DNA of 43,890 bases from an uncultured Clostridia bacterium (GCA_946629635.1 CAMOYA010000008.1:1-43890); one strand, 5' to 3'. Positions 1 to 8,722 are shown, numbered from the stretch's first letter. The notes: generated by a model not told the origin, from the letters alone. Translations and numbers: made by a program.

Positions 1-50
1 TTTTGTATACCATCCGGGTGGACTAAGCCCGGGTGATACCGTTCTCATGC

Positions 51-102
51 GTTAGCATCAACTAACCATAAACAATATACCATATATCAATCCGTTCGTC
101 AA
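51..102 (-). promoter_or_regulatory. Leftward promoter with GTTAG/CTAAC operator-like palindrome
   Basis: Read on the minus strand, TTGACG (97-102) and TATATT (74-79) are separated by exactly 17 bp, with an extended TGG before the -10. Just after the expected start point lies GTTAG-6-CTAAC (51-66). Transcription would run off the left edge, so the regulated gene is outside the window. Positions 1-50 are its leader: they hold an imperfect hairpin of two CCCGG-type arms (about 12-38) and no recognisable gene. The same layout recurs upstream of the araC-type operon at 5917-5972, which suggests one shared repressor. Confidence 0.6.
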
Positions 103-105
103 TCA

Positions 106-807
106 TTAAAATGTACATGTTGTGTATTTATAATCTATTTCCGCCAGCTTACCGCCATCCATCCGGAAAATGCGGTCCGCGAACGCTGCGGCCTCGCTTT
201 CATGAGTGACGAGGAGAACGGTTTTTCCGTCCCTATGCGCTGCATCCCGCAGAATTGACAGAACCTTTCCTGTGCTTTCAGTGTCCAGATCCCCGGTGGG
301 TTCATCGGCCAGAATGACTTCCGCGTTCCATGTCATTGCCCGCGCGATCGCCATCCTGCGAAGCTCGCCGCCGGAAAGCTCCTTCGGATACGCATTCCGG
401 AGGGATTGGATTTCCAGGCGTTCCATCCATTCCGCTGCAGCTTCCTCCCGGGAAGATGCGCTGTACAGAAGTCGGGGCAGAAGTATGTTTTCCCACACGG
501 TCAGGCTTTCTATTCCGCTGCGGCTCTGGGGAATCACCGCGATATGACCGTTCCGCTCCCGAGCAAGCTCGGGATCCGTCATCGCGTACAGATCCGAACT
601 TCCCAGAAAAACCTTTCCGGTATCCGGCACAAGCAGCCCCGCAAGCATATGCATCAGCGTCGTCTTGCCGCTGCCGCTCCGTCCGGTGAGTACGGTCAGC
701 TGGCCGGCCTCCAGTGAAATGGAAAGGGAACTGACCGCTTCGAAATAATTGGCGGATCCTGTTTGACGAACATACTTTTTGGAAACGTTTTCCGCTCTCA
801 GATTCAT
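106..807 (-). CDS. ABC transporter ATP-binding protein, LolD/MacB type
   Basis: This 233-residue ATPase energises an FtsX-like permease, almost certainly the one encoded just upstream (815-2017). All nucleotide-binding motifs are visible: Walker A GRSGSGKTT near residue 42, signature LSGGELRR near 143, Walker B ILADEPTGDLD near 165, and the switch histidine in LLVTHE near 199. The length and the LSGGE/DEPTGDLD wording are typical of the MacB/LolD family, whose systems do mechanotransmission or extrude substrates rather than import them. It is the last gene of a six-gene minus-strand operon, starting 7 bp after the permease stop. The substrate cannot be read from the sequence. No convincing terminator follows the stop at 106-108; another promoter begins almost at once. 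Confidence 0.9.
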   Translation of the reverse strand: MNLRAENVSKKYVRQTGSANYFEAVSSLSISLEAGQLTVLTGRSGSGKTTLMHMLAGLLVPDTGKVFLGSSDLYAMTDPELARERNGHIAVIPQSRSGIESLTVWENILLPRLLYSASSREEAAAEWMERLEIQSLRNAYPKELSGGELRRMAIARAMTWNAEVILADEPTGDLDTESTGKVLSILRDAAHRDGKTVLLVTHESEAAAFADRIFRMDGGKLAEIDYKYTTCTF

Positions 808-814
808 GATGCCC

Positions 815-2017
815 TCACGCTCCTTCCCGCAGGGTTGTTCCCGGATCCACCCTGCTGAGCCGAGCGGCGGCGCTCATGGCGGCCAGGCTGCTGGCTCCGA
901 CGGACAGCAGCAGTGTGGCAGCGGCCAGCAGGATCACCAATCCGGCCGGAGGAGAAAGATACGGCAGCCCCAGCATGGATTCAATCAGCGCGTTGAAGGG
1001 GAAAAGCACCGCCGCCCCGATTCCGACGCCGGCCAGTGCACCGGGCAGGCTGCAGAGAAGTGATTCCGCCAGCACCATGCGACGGAGCATTGTCCGGCTC
1101 ATCCCTGCCAGCCGCAAAACGGCGAACTCCCGTCTGCGCGCACGGGTCATCAGAATGAAAACGAGAATCAGGATTGCCAGCGCCAGAAGCCATACCGCGG
1201 CCACCAGCCAGACGACCGTGCCGGCGATGCCTGAAAGCGAATCGGAAACGCCGGTGAACATCCTTTTTGTCTGTACGGCATCGACCTTTCGAATGTGCAG
1301 AGATATGTCGGCAGCGACCTTCTCCGGATCGTATCCATCAGCCACCCGGATGTACACGGCGGAGATGACATCCTCCGGATCTCCGTTGATTTTCAGGTCA
1401 TGTCCAAGGGATCTTGCCGCATCCAGCAGATGACGCACGGTTTCCATGGAGCAGTAGACCGCTGTGTCCAGGCCGGTTCCGGTGGGCGCGAGACGGGCAA
1501 CGACCGGGCAGTTGTTCTCATAGATGCGGATTTTTTCGCCGACACCGGCACTGACCTTACTGCCGACAGCCACCTCAAGCAGGGCCAGGTCCCCGCTGTA
1601 GCTCTCAGCAATCCATGGCCTGACGGTGAAATCCGTTTCCGGATCAAACCCGATGACCTGGACGGGAAGGGAACAGCAGGATGCGCGGAGGGAGGCCAGA
1701 AACAGCTGCGGGCTGGCAGTCAGCACACCGCTGGTTGCCTGAATCTGATCCAGTTTTTCGCGATCCATATAAAAGTATCCGGTCGTTCCCTGCAGAAGCA
1801 TCTGCTCCAGATTGGTTTTGCTTTTTGCCGTGGAGGGCACGGCAATGACATCTGCTCCCATACGGTTTTCCAGGCTGTACAGGCCATTCCGGAGGCTGAG
1901 AATCAGCACGGAGCCGCTGAAGACGGAAAAAGCCAGGCAACAGACCAACAGCGCAAGAATGAAGGTTCTTGCCGGGTGATGATGCAGGCTTCGCCATGGA
2001 AGAAACAGCTTTTTCAT
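815..2017 (-). CDS. FtsX-like ABC permease with an extracellular Cys-Cys pair
   Basis: A 400-residue MacB/FtsX-type permease. One membrane segment lies near residues 18-40, followed by a large external domain, then three C-terminal segments (about 278-300, 327-350, 363-385) as in FtsX domains. I chose the ATG at 2017 because AGGGGA stands 6-7 bp before it and because it overlaps the DUF4418 stop by 4 bp (ATGA); the open frame extends further upstream without such support. The external domain holds adjacent cysteines 114-115 in RASCCSLPVQ. From memory, closely similar permeases with this Cys-Cys occur in clusters with metal (iron/copper) uptake proteins, so metal or redox handling is possible; that is inference. 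Partner ATPase: 106-807. Confidence 0.85.
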   Translation of the reverse strand: MKKLFLPWRSLHHHPARTFILALLVCCLAFSVFSGSVLILSLRNGLYSLENRMGADVIAVPSTAKSKTNLEQMLLQGTTGYFYMDREKLDQIQATSGVLTASPQLFLASLRASCCSLPVQVIGFDPETDFTVRPWIAESYSGDLALLEVAVGSKVSAGVGEKIRIYENNCPVVARLAPTGTGLDTAVYCSMETVRHLLDAARSLGHDLKINGDPEDVISAVYIRVADGYDPEKVAADISLHIRKVDAVQTKRMFTGVSDSLSGIAGTVVWLVAAVWLLALAILILVFILMTRARRREFAVLRLAGMSRTMLRRMVLAESLLCSLPGALAGVGIGAAVLFPFNALIESMLGLPYLSPPAGLVILLAAATLLLSVGASSLAAMSAAARLSRVDPGTTLREGA

Positions 2018-2421
2018 TGATCTGTCCCCTTCCGGCCGGGAATCAGCTGCAGATACATCAGAAGCAGCGCGCAGCAGCCGGTCAGGGCTCCCAGCACCCG
2101 GGCAGCGGGCTTCGTGATCAGATGGCAGCGCATGGTTTCCATCATGCACAGGGGCGCGAGCACTCCGGGAATCAGGAACAGCCCCAGAGAAACAGCCAGC
2201 AGGAGGGCGGACAGCAGAATCTGCAGCGTTCTGCCGCGAACGAACATCGTAAGCGCCCCCACGGCCAGGCCGGCAAAGCCCAGAATCATCAGCAGCGTGC
2301 CGGCGGACGCACAGGCGGCTGCCGTACCGTCCTCATGGATGCAGGGATGAAGAAAGGTCAGACTTCCTACCGCCGCAAGGGCGGAGAAAATCATGCTCAG
2401 AACGGAAAGCGCTTTTTTCAT
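2014..2421 (-). CDS. DUF4418-like four-helix membrane protein
   Basis: A 135-residue protein with four hydrophobic segments (about 4-23, 39-59, 66-87, 103-126). Positive residues (MKK at the start, VRGR at 61-64, GRKG at the end) place both ends and the middle loop inside. The two remaining loops then face outside, and these hold the unusual residues: H25, C27, H29, C37 in the first and the CMMETMRCH motif (92-100) in the second. I recognise the pattern as the DUF4418 family, whose function is unknown to me. A Cys/Met/His cluster on the outer face suggests soft-metal binding, as an inference. It starts at ATG 2421 behind GAGGAA, 13 bp after the large permease stop, and overlaps the next gene by 4 bp, so all are co-translated. 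Confidence 0.75.
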   Translation of the reverse strand: MKKALSVLSMIFSALAAVGSLTFLHPCIHEDGTAAACASAGTLLMILGFAGLAVGALTMFVRGRTLQILLSALLLAVSLGLFLIPGVLAPLCMMETMRCHLITKPAARVLGALTGCCALLLMYLQLIPGRKGTDQ

Positions 2422-2434
2422 GGTGTATTCCTCA

Positions 2435-4732
2435 CTATTCTTCGGTTTTCAGCGCAGCGACCATATCGATCGAGCTGTTCTTCCGGGAGATCATCAGGCC
2501 GACACAGAGAGAAACGCCGAAGGTCAGCAGGATGCTGATCAGATAAGTCGCCGGGCCAAGCACCAGCTTTAGTTCATATTCAGACGCCAGCGCAGTCAGC
2601 AGATACTGAAGCACGCCGATTCCGGCAGGGAGTCCCAGCAGCACGCCCAGGAAGGTGAGCCACAGGTTCTGGGTAATCAGGAGGCGGCCGATCCTGGCAT
2701 CCCTGAATCCTATCACCTTCAGCGTCGCCATTTCGCGGTAACGCTCCGTATAGCTCATCACGCCCAGATTATACAGCACAACAATTCCGAGCACGACGGC
2801 AGCGATCACCAGCAGCCAGATCATCTTGTTCATCAGGTCCATAAACGTATTGAAGGAATCCATGATCGATTTTTTGCTCTGGGTGTTCAGTACATGCGCC
2901 CCGGACGGAATATCCGGCTGATCCGTATAGATGACGCTGACGGTATAGGGGATTCCGGCACGGTCTGCGGCGGCGGAGGTCATGATGACGCTTTCCGTCA
3001 TGGAGGAAAGGATTCCCGCCACACGAACGGTGTAATGCTCATCGCTGTCATAGGGCGCGAAGGAGAGGGAATCTCCTTCCTTCAGATTCCATGTCCGGGC
3101 GATCCGGGTACAGACATACGCGCCGTCATCCTTCAGGGAAACCAGATTCAGGTTGGGGTCAACAAAGCGAACCTTGTCCCGGGTGACGGAATAGATTTCC
3201 AGTCCATACCCCTTATCGCCGATCTGCACGGCCCGCTGGGCGCACCAGTCCCCATCCAGTTCGTCCGCCAGGCGGAAGGCCGCCTCGTTGGTTACGCTTC
3301 CGGTATCCAGATTGACCCGATACTGATAATGAATGGCTTTTCCATAGAAGATATCGAGAAAGGCATCCATCGTATTCTTCATGCCCAGACCGCCGACGAG
3401 GAGCACCATGCACCCGATGACGCCGAAGAGGGTCATGAAGCTTCTGGACTTGTGGCGCAGCAGATCCCGCAGATTCCATTTGGTGCTGAAGGACAGTTTC
3501 TTGAACCGCCTGCTTTCCTCCATCCGCAGATGACGAACCCGACTGGGAACATAAGGCCGGAGGGCATCCGCCGCGGTGCCGGCGAGCATCCTTCGAACGG
3601 AAAGGCAGCCGATCAGCGTCAGGAAAACATTGATCAGAATGATGACGATCCATGTAAAGGCCGGGGCGTACAGGGGCCATGCCGGAAGATCGATATAGGT
3701 GGCCATGGCACCGTCCGGGCTGAGAATGAACCGGCCCAGCCCGTAACCGATGGCGATGCCCAGAGCGGAGCCGAGCAACCCGATGATCAGCGCATAGCAG
3801 GAATAATGACGCAGGATGCGGCGATCCTTGAAGCCCAGGGCCTTGAGGGTACCGATCTGAGTCTTCTCGCTGGCGGTGATCCGGTGCATGGTGGTCACCA
3901 TGGTCAGTATCGCGATGGCGAGGAAAAGCACGGGAAGGATGGAACCCATCGTCTGCCCTTCCTCGATCTCGCCCTGCGTCTCCGCCCAGGAGATGGTTTC
4001 ATCCCTGGAAAGAATCAGCCGGGTCGTTCCCAGCGCCTGATCCGCTTTTTCGACAAAATCCGATTTTTCGAGGGCGGATTTTACGTTGATCTGGTGATAC
4101 AGGGAGCTTCCGAGGAACAGCCGGTACATGTCCGGAATGGCAGCGTCCAGCATGGCCGGGGAAATATACGCATAGCCATAGGATGTATAATCCGGCATCA
4201 TCTGGGTTTCGTCCGGCACGCAGATCAGGTATTCACTGCTTTTGATCAGTCCGCGAACGGTGCCCTTTACGCTGATCGTCTGATAGCTCAGGGTCAGCGG
4301 ATCGCCGATCTTTTTCCCGTTGGCCGCTGCGTAGGAATCGGAAAGCCAGATGCCCTCCGGATCCGTTTCGTCATACGGCGCCCCGTCCATCAGAAGAATG
4401 CCGGAGACATTCATATTCGTTGAGACGGTCAGGGCGATGACATCCGTGTCTCCCTGGACAGCGGTATTGATGGAAAGATACCGGGTGGCATCATCCACTC
4501 CGGTCACAGATCTGATCCGGTCGAGATCCTCCGGAGTGAATCCCCGGTCGGAGAAGATGCGGTAGTCGGCGAATCCGGTGGCATCATAGATTTCCCGGGT
4601 GCTGACATCCAGCGAGTACCATTCGATATTGAACCCCAGAAAAACGCCGATGCCCAGGGCGATCATAATGACCATGGAGATGAACTGGGCCTTGTATTGC
4701 CATAATGTCCGGAACAGCTTTTTCAGCAGCAT
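2435..4732 (-). CDS. Large FtsX/MacB-like ABC permease, two FtsX domains
   Basis: A 765-residue permease. After a first membrane segment (about 15-35) comes an external domain, then a three-helix FtsX block (about 260-370) containing the TLKALGF coupling motif. A further membrane segment near 435 precedes a second external domain, and a C-terminal three-helix block (about 640-755) carries ATLKVIGF. Each TLKxxGF motif is the usual contact with the ATPase. The start is the ATG at 4732, which shares one base with the ATPase stop (TAATG); AGGTGG lies 7 bp upstream. A TTG six bases earlier is too close to that ribosome site. Such two-domain permeases in Firmicutes often serve in peptide/antibiotic efflux or envelope processes. 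The partner is the ATPase at 4732-5433. Confidence 0.88.
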   Translation of the reverse strand: MLLKKLFRTLWQYKAQFISMVIMIALGIGVFLGFNIEWYSLDVSTREIYDATGFADYRIFSDRGFTPEDLDRIRSVTGVDDATRYLSINTAVQGDTDVIALTVSTNMNVSGILLMDGAPYDETDPEGIWLSDSYAAANGKKIGDPLTLSYQTISVKGTVRGLIKSSEYLICVPDETQMMPDYTSYGYAYISPAMLDAAIPDMYRLFLGSSLYHQINVKSALEKSDFVEKADQALGTTRLILSRDETISWAETQGEIEEGQTMGSILPVLFLAIAILTMVTTMHRITASEKTQIGTLKALGFKDRRILRHYSCYALIIGLLGSALGIAIGYGLGRFILSPDGAMATYIDLPAWPLYAPAFTWIVIILINVFLTLIGCLSVRRMLAGTAADALRPYVPSRVRHLRMEESRRFKKLSFSTKWNLRDLLRHKSRSFMTLFGVIGCMVLLVGGLGMKNTMDAFLDIFYGKAIHYQYRVNLDTGSVTNEAAFRLADELDGDWCAQRAVQIGDKGYGLEIYSVTRDKVRFVDPNLNLVSLKDDGAYVCTRIARTWNLKEGDSLSFAPYDSDEHYTVRVAGILSSMTESVIMTSAAADRAGIPYTVSVIYTDQPDIPSGAHVLNTQSKKSIMDSFNTFMDLMNKMIWLLVIAAVVLGIVVLYNLGVMSYTERYREMATLKVIGFRDARIGRLLITQNLWLTFLGVLLGLPAGIGVLQYLLTALASEYELKLVLGPATYLISILLTFGVSLCVGLMISRKNSSIDMVAALKTEE

Positions 4733-5433
4733 TACCAATCCACCTCTTCCACCGCCAGGGGATGCTCCTGCTTTTCACAGGACTGAATCCGTCCGCTTTT
4801 GACACGGATGACCATGTCCGCCATCCTGGCGATATTCTGGTTATGGGTGACGATGATGATGGTTTTGCCCATGTCCCGCGCCATGGACAGCAGAAGCCGG
4901 AGCACCAGCACGCCGGTTTCGGAGTCCAGCGCGCCGGTGGGCTCGTCGCACAGCAGAATGTGCGGATTCTTGGCCAGGGCCCGGGCGATGGATACGCGCT
5001 GCTGCTCGCCGCCGGACAGCTCCGCCGGGAATTGATGAATATGATCCTCCAGGCCGACCGCCCGAAGCATATCATGGCTGGAAAGCGGGTTCGGAGCGAT
5101 CTCCTTTACCAGCGCGACATTTTCGATCACCGTCAGGGTGGGAATCAGATTGTAGCTCTGAAAGACGAAGCCGACGGAGGCGGCCCGGTATTCCGCCAGT
5201 TCATCGGCTGAAAGCGTGGAGATATCCTTGCCGTTGACCAGAATCGTTCCCTCCGTCGGACTGTCGAGACCGCCAAGCATGTTCAGCAGCGTGCTCTTGC
5301 CGGCACCGGAAGGCCCCAGAACAACAATAAACTGCCCCTCTTCAAGGGACAGATTGACGTGGTCCAGTGCCCGCTGCTCGTGCTCTCCGTTCCGGTATAC
5401 CCGGGAAACATCCCTGAATTCCACAATTGCCAT
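4732..5433 (-). CDS. ABC transporter ATP-binding protein, MacB/LolD type
   Basis: ATPase of 233 residues for the adjacent two-domain permease. Visible motifs: Walker A GPSGAGKST near residue 39, Q-loop FVFQSYNLIP near 88, signature LSGGEQQRVSIARAL near 138, Walker B ILLCDEPTGALDS near 159, H-loop IIVTHN near 195. This wording is classic for MacB-family ATPases. Two starts are possible: GTG 5451, which forms a GTGA overlap with the araC-type stop, and ATG 5433. I prefer ATG 5433 because homologues begin just before the first strand (MAIVEFRDV) and GAGG lies 12 bp upstream. Either way the gene is translationally linked to the regulator before it. Confidence 0.88.
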   Translation of the reverse strand: MAIVEFRDVSRVYRNGEHEQRALDHVNLSLEEGQFIVVLGPSGAGKSTLLNMLGGLDSPTEGTILVNGKDISTLSADELAEYRAASVGFVFQSYNLIPTLTVIENVALVKEIAPNPLSSHDMLRAVGLEDHIHQFPAELSGGEQQRVSIARALAKNPHILLCDEPTGALDSETGVLVLRLLLSMARDMGKTIIIVTHNQNIARMADMVIRVKSGRIQSCEKQEHPLAVEEVDW

Positions 5434-5447
5434 ACGACTTTTCAACC

Positions 5448-5831
5448 TCACTTTTCTTCAGACTGCTGATATTGTTTTCTGTACTGGCCGGGGGACATAC
5501 CGACCTCCCGGCGGAATACATGGGAGAAATGGGAAGGGGAGACAAAACCGCAGACCTCCGCAATGCCGGAGATCGGACGGCGGCTGAAGCGCAGCATTTC
5601 ACACGCTTTTTCACAGCGGTAACGGTTGTGATATTCCAGCAGCGTCAGCCCTGTATACTGCTTGAAGACGCGGAGAAGGTAACTTCCGTTGACATACAGG
5701 TCGCCGGAAAGACGGGAGAGAGAAAACTTTTCCGCATAATGCCTGTCAATCCATTCGCGGGCAGAACGGGCCAGCTTCAGGCCGGCAGGTTCCCATTCCT
5801 TTTCTTCCGCCAGTTCGGGTATCAGCTTCAT
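5448..5831 (-). CDS. AraC-family transcriptional regulator, short form
   Basis: A 127-residue DNA-binding protein made almost entirely of the AraC/XylS double helix-turn-helix (residues about 22-120). The second helix region shows the family signature, IAEVCGFVSPSHFSHVFRR followed by GMSPGQYRK. There is no room for a sugar-type sensing domain, so it either binds a small effector weakly or answers to its own level, as SoxS/MarA-like short forms do. The ATG at 5831 has GGAGG 7 bp upstream; a GTG at 5837 overlaps that ribosome site and was rejected. It is the first gene of the operon carrying both ABC systems, so it probably regulates them. The GTTAG/CTAAC palindrome at the operon start is more typical of a dimeric repressor than of an AraC site. 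Confidence 0.88.
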   Translation of the reverse strand: MKLIPELAEEKEWEPAGLKLARSAREWIDRHYAEKFSLSRLSGDLYVNGSYLLRVFKQYTGLTLLEYHNRYRCEKACEMLRFSRRPISGIAEVCGFVSPSHFSHVFRREVGMSPGQYRKQYQQSEEK

Positions 5832-5916
5832 CCGCACACCTCCATGGAAGGTTAATGGAATAAAACATCAATATCAGACAATTATCATCAGTACATGCTG
5901 AATGATAACGACAATA

Positions 5917-5972
5917 CGTTAGTTATATGAAACTAACGAACAGATCATAGCATGAATTCAACCTCCCGTCAA
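5917..5972 (-). promoter_or_regulatory. Promoter of the araC-ABC operon with an 8-bp inverted repeat at the start point
   Basis: On the minus strand TTGACG (5967-5972) and TATGAT (5944-5949) lie 17 bp apart. Six bases after the -10 begins the perfect inverted repeat CGTTAGTT-6-AACTAACG (5917-5938), covering roughly +1 to +22, an ideal repressor position. The rest of 5838-5916 is leader with nothing else evident. The same -35 (TTGACG), spacing and GTTAGTT half-site occur at 51-102. Confidence 0.7.
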
Positions 5973-5994
5973 ATGGATTTTTAACACGGTCAAC

Positions 5995-6030
5995 CGGACA
6001 ATTGTCCGATGGACTCCGTTATGGTATAAT
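5995..6030 (+). promoter_or_regulatory. Histidine kinase promoter overlapped by a perfect 14-bp palindrome
   Basis: TTGTCC (6002-6007), 17 bp spacer and TATAAT (6025-6030) with an extended TGG give a start near 6037. CGGACAATTGTCCG (5995-6008) is a perfect palindrome covering the -35, as expected of an operator. The diverging araC-operon -35 is only about 22 bp to the left of the palindrome, so a protein bound here could influence both promoters. Confidence 0.65.
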
Positions 6031-6061
6031 CAGATAAATGACAATTACGGGAGCGGTTTGG

Positions 6062-8701
6062 ATGAAACGCAGAAAAAGTACGACAGCTGCGATATCGGTT
6101 TTCGGAGGTCTCATCGTTGCGGTGATTCTCGTATTGGGCACCATCTGGTCCGGGCAAAAGGGCCGGATGGAGACGGGGGAAGCGGTTCGCTCCGTGAGCC
6201 TGCTTTATCTGGACGAGCTGGCCGGCCGGCGGGAACAGGTTGTTTCCCAGAATCTTCAGGACAGGATCAAGGACCTGAAGACAGCACTGGATATGATGAG
6301 CGAGGAAGATCTCAGAGACAAAGCGCATCTAGAGGCCTATCAGGCAAAGATGAAGCAGCTTTTCACGCTGGAGCGGTTTGCCTTTGTCGATACGGACGGC
6401 CTGATTTATACTTCCACCGGCACGCAGACGGATATCGCCGACTATCCCTTCGATTACAGGTCTCTGGAGGGTCCGGAGATCTCTGTCAAGGATCCGCAGC
6501 GCGCGGAGAAGAAAGTGATCATTGCCGTGCCCGTCCATCTTACCCTGGAAGGCAGGGAGCTGACCGTATGCTTCATGCAGCTGGATATGGAGGAAATGCT
6601 GTTCGGCGTATCCATGCAGAGCCAGGCGGATGAAACCACCTTCTGCAATATCTACATGCGGGACGGAACAGCGCTGAGCAACACGGTGCTGGGCGGACTG
6701 GCCATGGAGGACAATCTGCTGGAGGCCATGCAGATTGCACAGTTTGACGAGGGATATTCATACGAAAAGCTGACCCGGGATTTTCAGAACGGCGAGCGCG
6801 GAGAAGTCTCCTTTGTCTATAACAAGACCCCGGAAACGCTGAGCTATGTGCCTGTTTCCGGAACGGACTGGCTGCTGACCTACCTGATCCGGGAAAGCGT
6901 GATCACCCGTCAGATCGCTTCCATCTCCAACAACGCGATCACCCGCAGCATTGTGCAGTCCGTGCTGATCATGATGGTGCTGATCGGTATCTTCTTCTAT
7001 ATCCGCCGGCAGAACCGGAGCACTGAGCAGCTGCGGCTGGAAAAGGAAACCGCTGACGCCGAAAGGCGCGTCAAGGAGGAGGAGCTGGAACGCCGGGTTT
7101 CGCTTCAGCAGGCGCTGAGCGACGCTCTTTCGCAGGCGGAGCAGGCCAACAAGGCGAAGACGGCTTTTCTTTCCAACATGAGTCATGAAATCCGGACCCC
7201 GATGAATGCAATCATCGGCCTGGACAGCATCGCCCTGAATGATCCGGAAGCTACGCCGAAGATCCGCGCGTATCTTCGGAAAATCGGAAATTCCGCTGAG
7301 CATCTGCTGGCGCTGATCAACGATATCCTGGATATGAGCCGGATTGAGTCCGGCCGGATGACGATCAATAACGAAGAGTTTTCCTTCCCGAAGCTGATGG
7401 AAGCCATTAACGCCATGTTCTCCACGCAGTGTCACGAAAAGGGGCTGGATTATCAGTGCCGGATTGACACGGAAGTGGACGACTATTACATCGGGGACAA
7501 TATGAAGCTGCGCCAGGTGCTGATCAATATCCTTGGCAACGCGGTGAAATTCACTCCCGAAGGTGGACAAGTCCGGATGCAGGTGGCCAGAAAGGCCCGA
7601 TTCGACGGACGCAGCGTCATGGAGTTTACGATTTCGGATACGGGTATCGGCATGAGCGAGGATTTCCTGCCGCGGATCTTTGATACCTTCGCGCAGGAGG
7701 ATTCCTCCAGCACGAACAAATACGGCAGCTCCGGGCTGGGAATGGCCATTACCAAGAGCCTGGTGGAGATGATGAACGGCACGATTGAGGTCTCCAGCCG
7801 GAAGGGGGAGGGATCCGTCTTTACCGTCACCGTTACCCTGACGGACAGCAGCCGGAACCGTGCGGATATCGAGGAATTTGACATTGCTCCGGAGGAGATG
7901 TCGGTGCTGATTGTGGACGATGATCCGATCGCCTGCGAGCATGCGAAGCTGGTGCTGGAGAAGGCCGGAATTTCTTCTGAGATCGCCACTTCCGGTCAGG
8001 AGGCGATCCGGATGGTTCAGCTGCGCCATGCCCGGAGAAATCCGTACAATCTGATTCTGATGGACTGGAAGATGCCGGAGATGGACGGCGTGGAAACCAC
8101 CAGCCGGATTCGCGAAATGATCGGCAACGATTCGGCCATCATCATTCTGACGGCTTACCGGTGGGAGGATGTGCAGGAGCAGGCCATCAAAGCCGGAGTG
8201 GATACTTTCCTGCCTAAACCTTTGTTTGCATCCGGGATCTTGGAGCAGTTCAAAAACGCACTGCTGCGCAAGGGCATCAATCCGCATCATAAGTCGGAAA
8301 AGACGGATCTTGCCGGACGCAGGGTGCTGCTGGCGGAGGATATGGAAGTCAATGCGGAAATAATCGTGATGGTGCTGGAACTGCGCCAGATTCAGGCGGA
8401 GGTGGCTCAGAACGGGCGCATTGCGGTGGAAATGTTTGAAAACCATCCGGCTGGTTATTATGACGCGATTCTGATGGATATGCGGATGCCGGAGATGGAC
8501 GGCCTGGAGGCGACCCGACGGATCCGCGCCATGGACCGGGAGGACGCCGGGAAGATTCCGATCATTGCCCTGACGGCGAACGCGTTCGACGAGGATGTTC
8601 AGCGGAGTCTTCAGGCGGGGCTGAACGCACATCTGTCCAAGCCGGTACAGCCGGAAATGCTTTTTGAAACGCTGGAAAGCCTGATTCCGGATCAGGCCTG
8701 A
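6062..8701 (+). CDS. Membrane hybrid histidine kinase with two receiver domains
   Basis: An 879-residue sensor. Order: membrane segment about 6-26; extracellular sensor region about 30-285 (Cache-like in size); second membrane segment about 298-318; coiled coil about 320-370; HisKA with phospho-acceptor H375 in [15 protein letters not shown]; HATPase with [15 protein letters not shown] and [10 protein letters not shown] motifs; then two receivers with phospho-acceptors D668 ([11 protein letters not shown]) and D806 ([11 protein letters not shown]). No Hpt domain is fused, so a separate phosphotransfer protein or direct receiver signalling is needed. The ATG at 6062 has GGGAG 9 bp before it; an ATG at 6038 sits on the predicted transcription start and would be leaderless. 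No output regulator is adjacent. The neighbouring araC-type gene is divergent. Confidence 0.9.
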   Translation: MKRRKSTTAAISVFGGLIVAVILVLGTIWSGQKGRMETGEAVRSVSLLYLDELAGRREQVVSQNLQDRIKDLKTALDMMSEEDLRDKAHLEAYQAKMKQLFTLERFAFVDTDGLIYTSTGTQTDIADYPFDYRSLEGPEISVKDPQRAEKKVIIAVPVHLTLEGRELTVCFMQLDMEEMLFGVSMQSQADETTFCNIYMRDGTALSNTVLGGLAMEDNLLEAMQIAQFDEGYSYEKLTRDFQNGERGEVSFVYNKTPETLSYVPVSGTDWLLTYLIRESVITRQIASISNNAITRSIVQSVLIMMVLIGIFFYIRRQNRSTEQLRLEKETADAERRVKEEELERRVSLQQALSDALSQAEQANKAKTAFLSNMSHEIRTPMNAIIGLDSIALNDPEATPKIRAYLRKIGNSAEHLLALINDILDMSRIESGRMTINNEEFSFPKLMEAINAMFSTQCHEKGLDYQCRIDTEVDDYYIGDNMKLRQVLINILGNAVKFTPEGGQVRMQVARKARFDGRSVMEFTISDTGIGMSEDFLPRIFDTFAQEDSSSTNKYGSSGLGMAITKSLVEMMNGTIEVSSRKGEGSVFTVTVTLTDSSRNRADIEEFDIAPEEMSVLIVDDDPIACEHAKLVLEKAGISSEIATSGQEAIRMVQLRHARRNPYNLILMDWKMPEMDGVETTSRIREMIGNDSAIIILTAYRWEDVQEQAIKAGVDTFLPKPLFASGILEQFKNALLRKGINPHHKSEKTDLAGRRVLLAEDMEVNAEIIVMVLELRQIQAEVAQNGRIAVEMFENHPAGYYDAILMDMRMPEMDGLEATRRIRAMDREDAGKIPIIALTANAFDEDVQRSLQAGLNAHLSKPVQPEMLFETLESLIPDQA

Positions 8702-8722
8702 TGAAAAAGAATCAATTTTCTA

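Noticed and set aside
1-50. Terminator at the left edge
   Set aside because: The CCCGG arms form an imperfect hairpin without a T-run on either strand; it is more likely leader sequence of a leftward gene. A 16-codon open frame there lacks a ribosome site.
6038-6061. ATG 6038 as histidine kinase start
   Set aside because: It coincides with the predicted transcription start and lacks a ribosome site; ATG 6062 has GGGAG.
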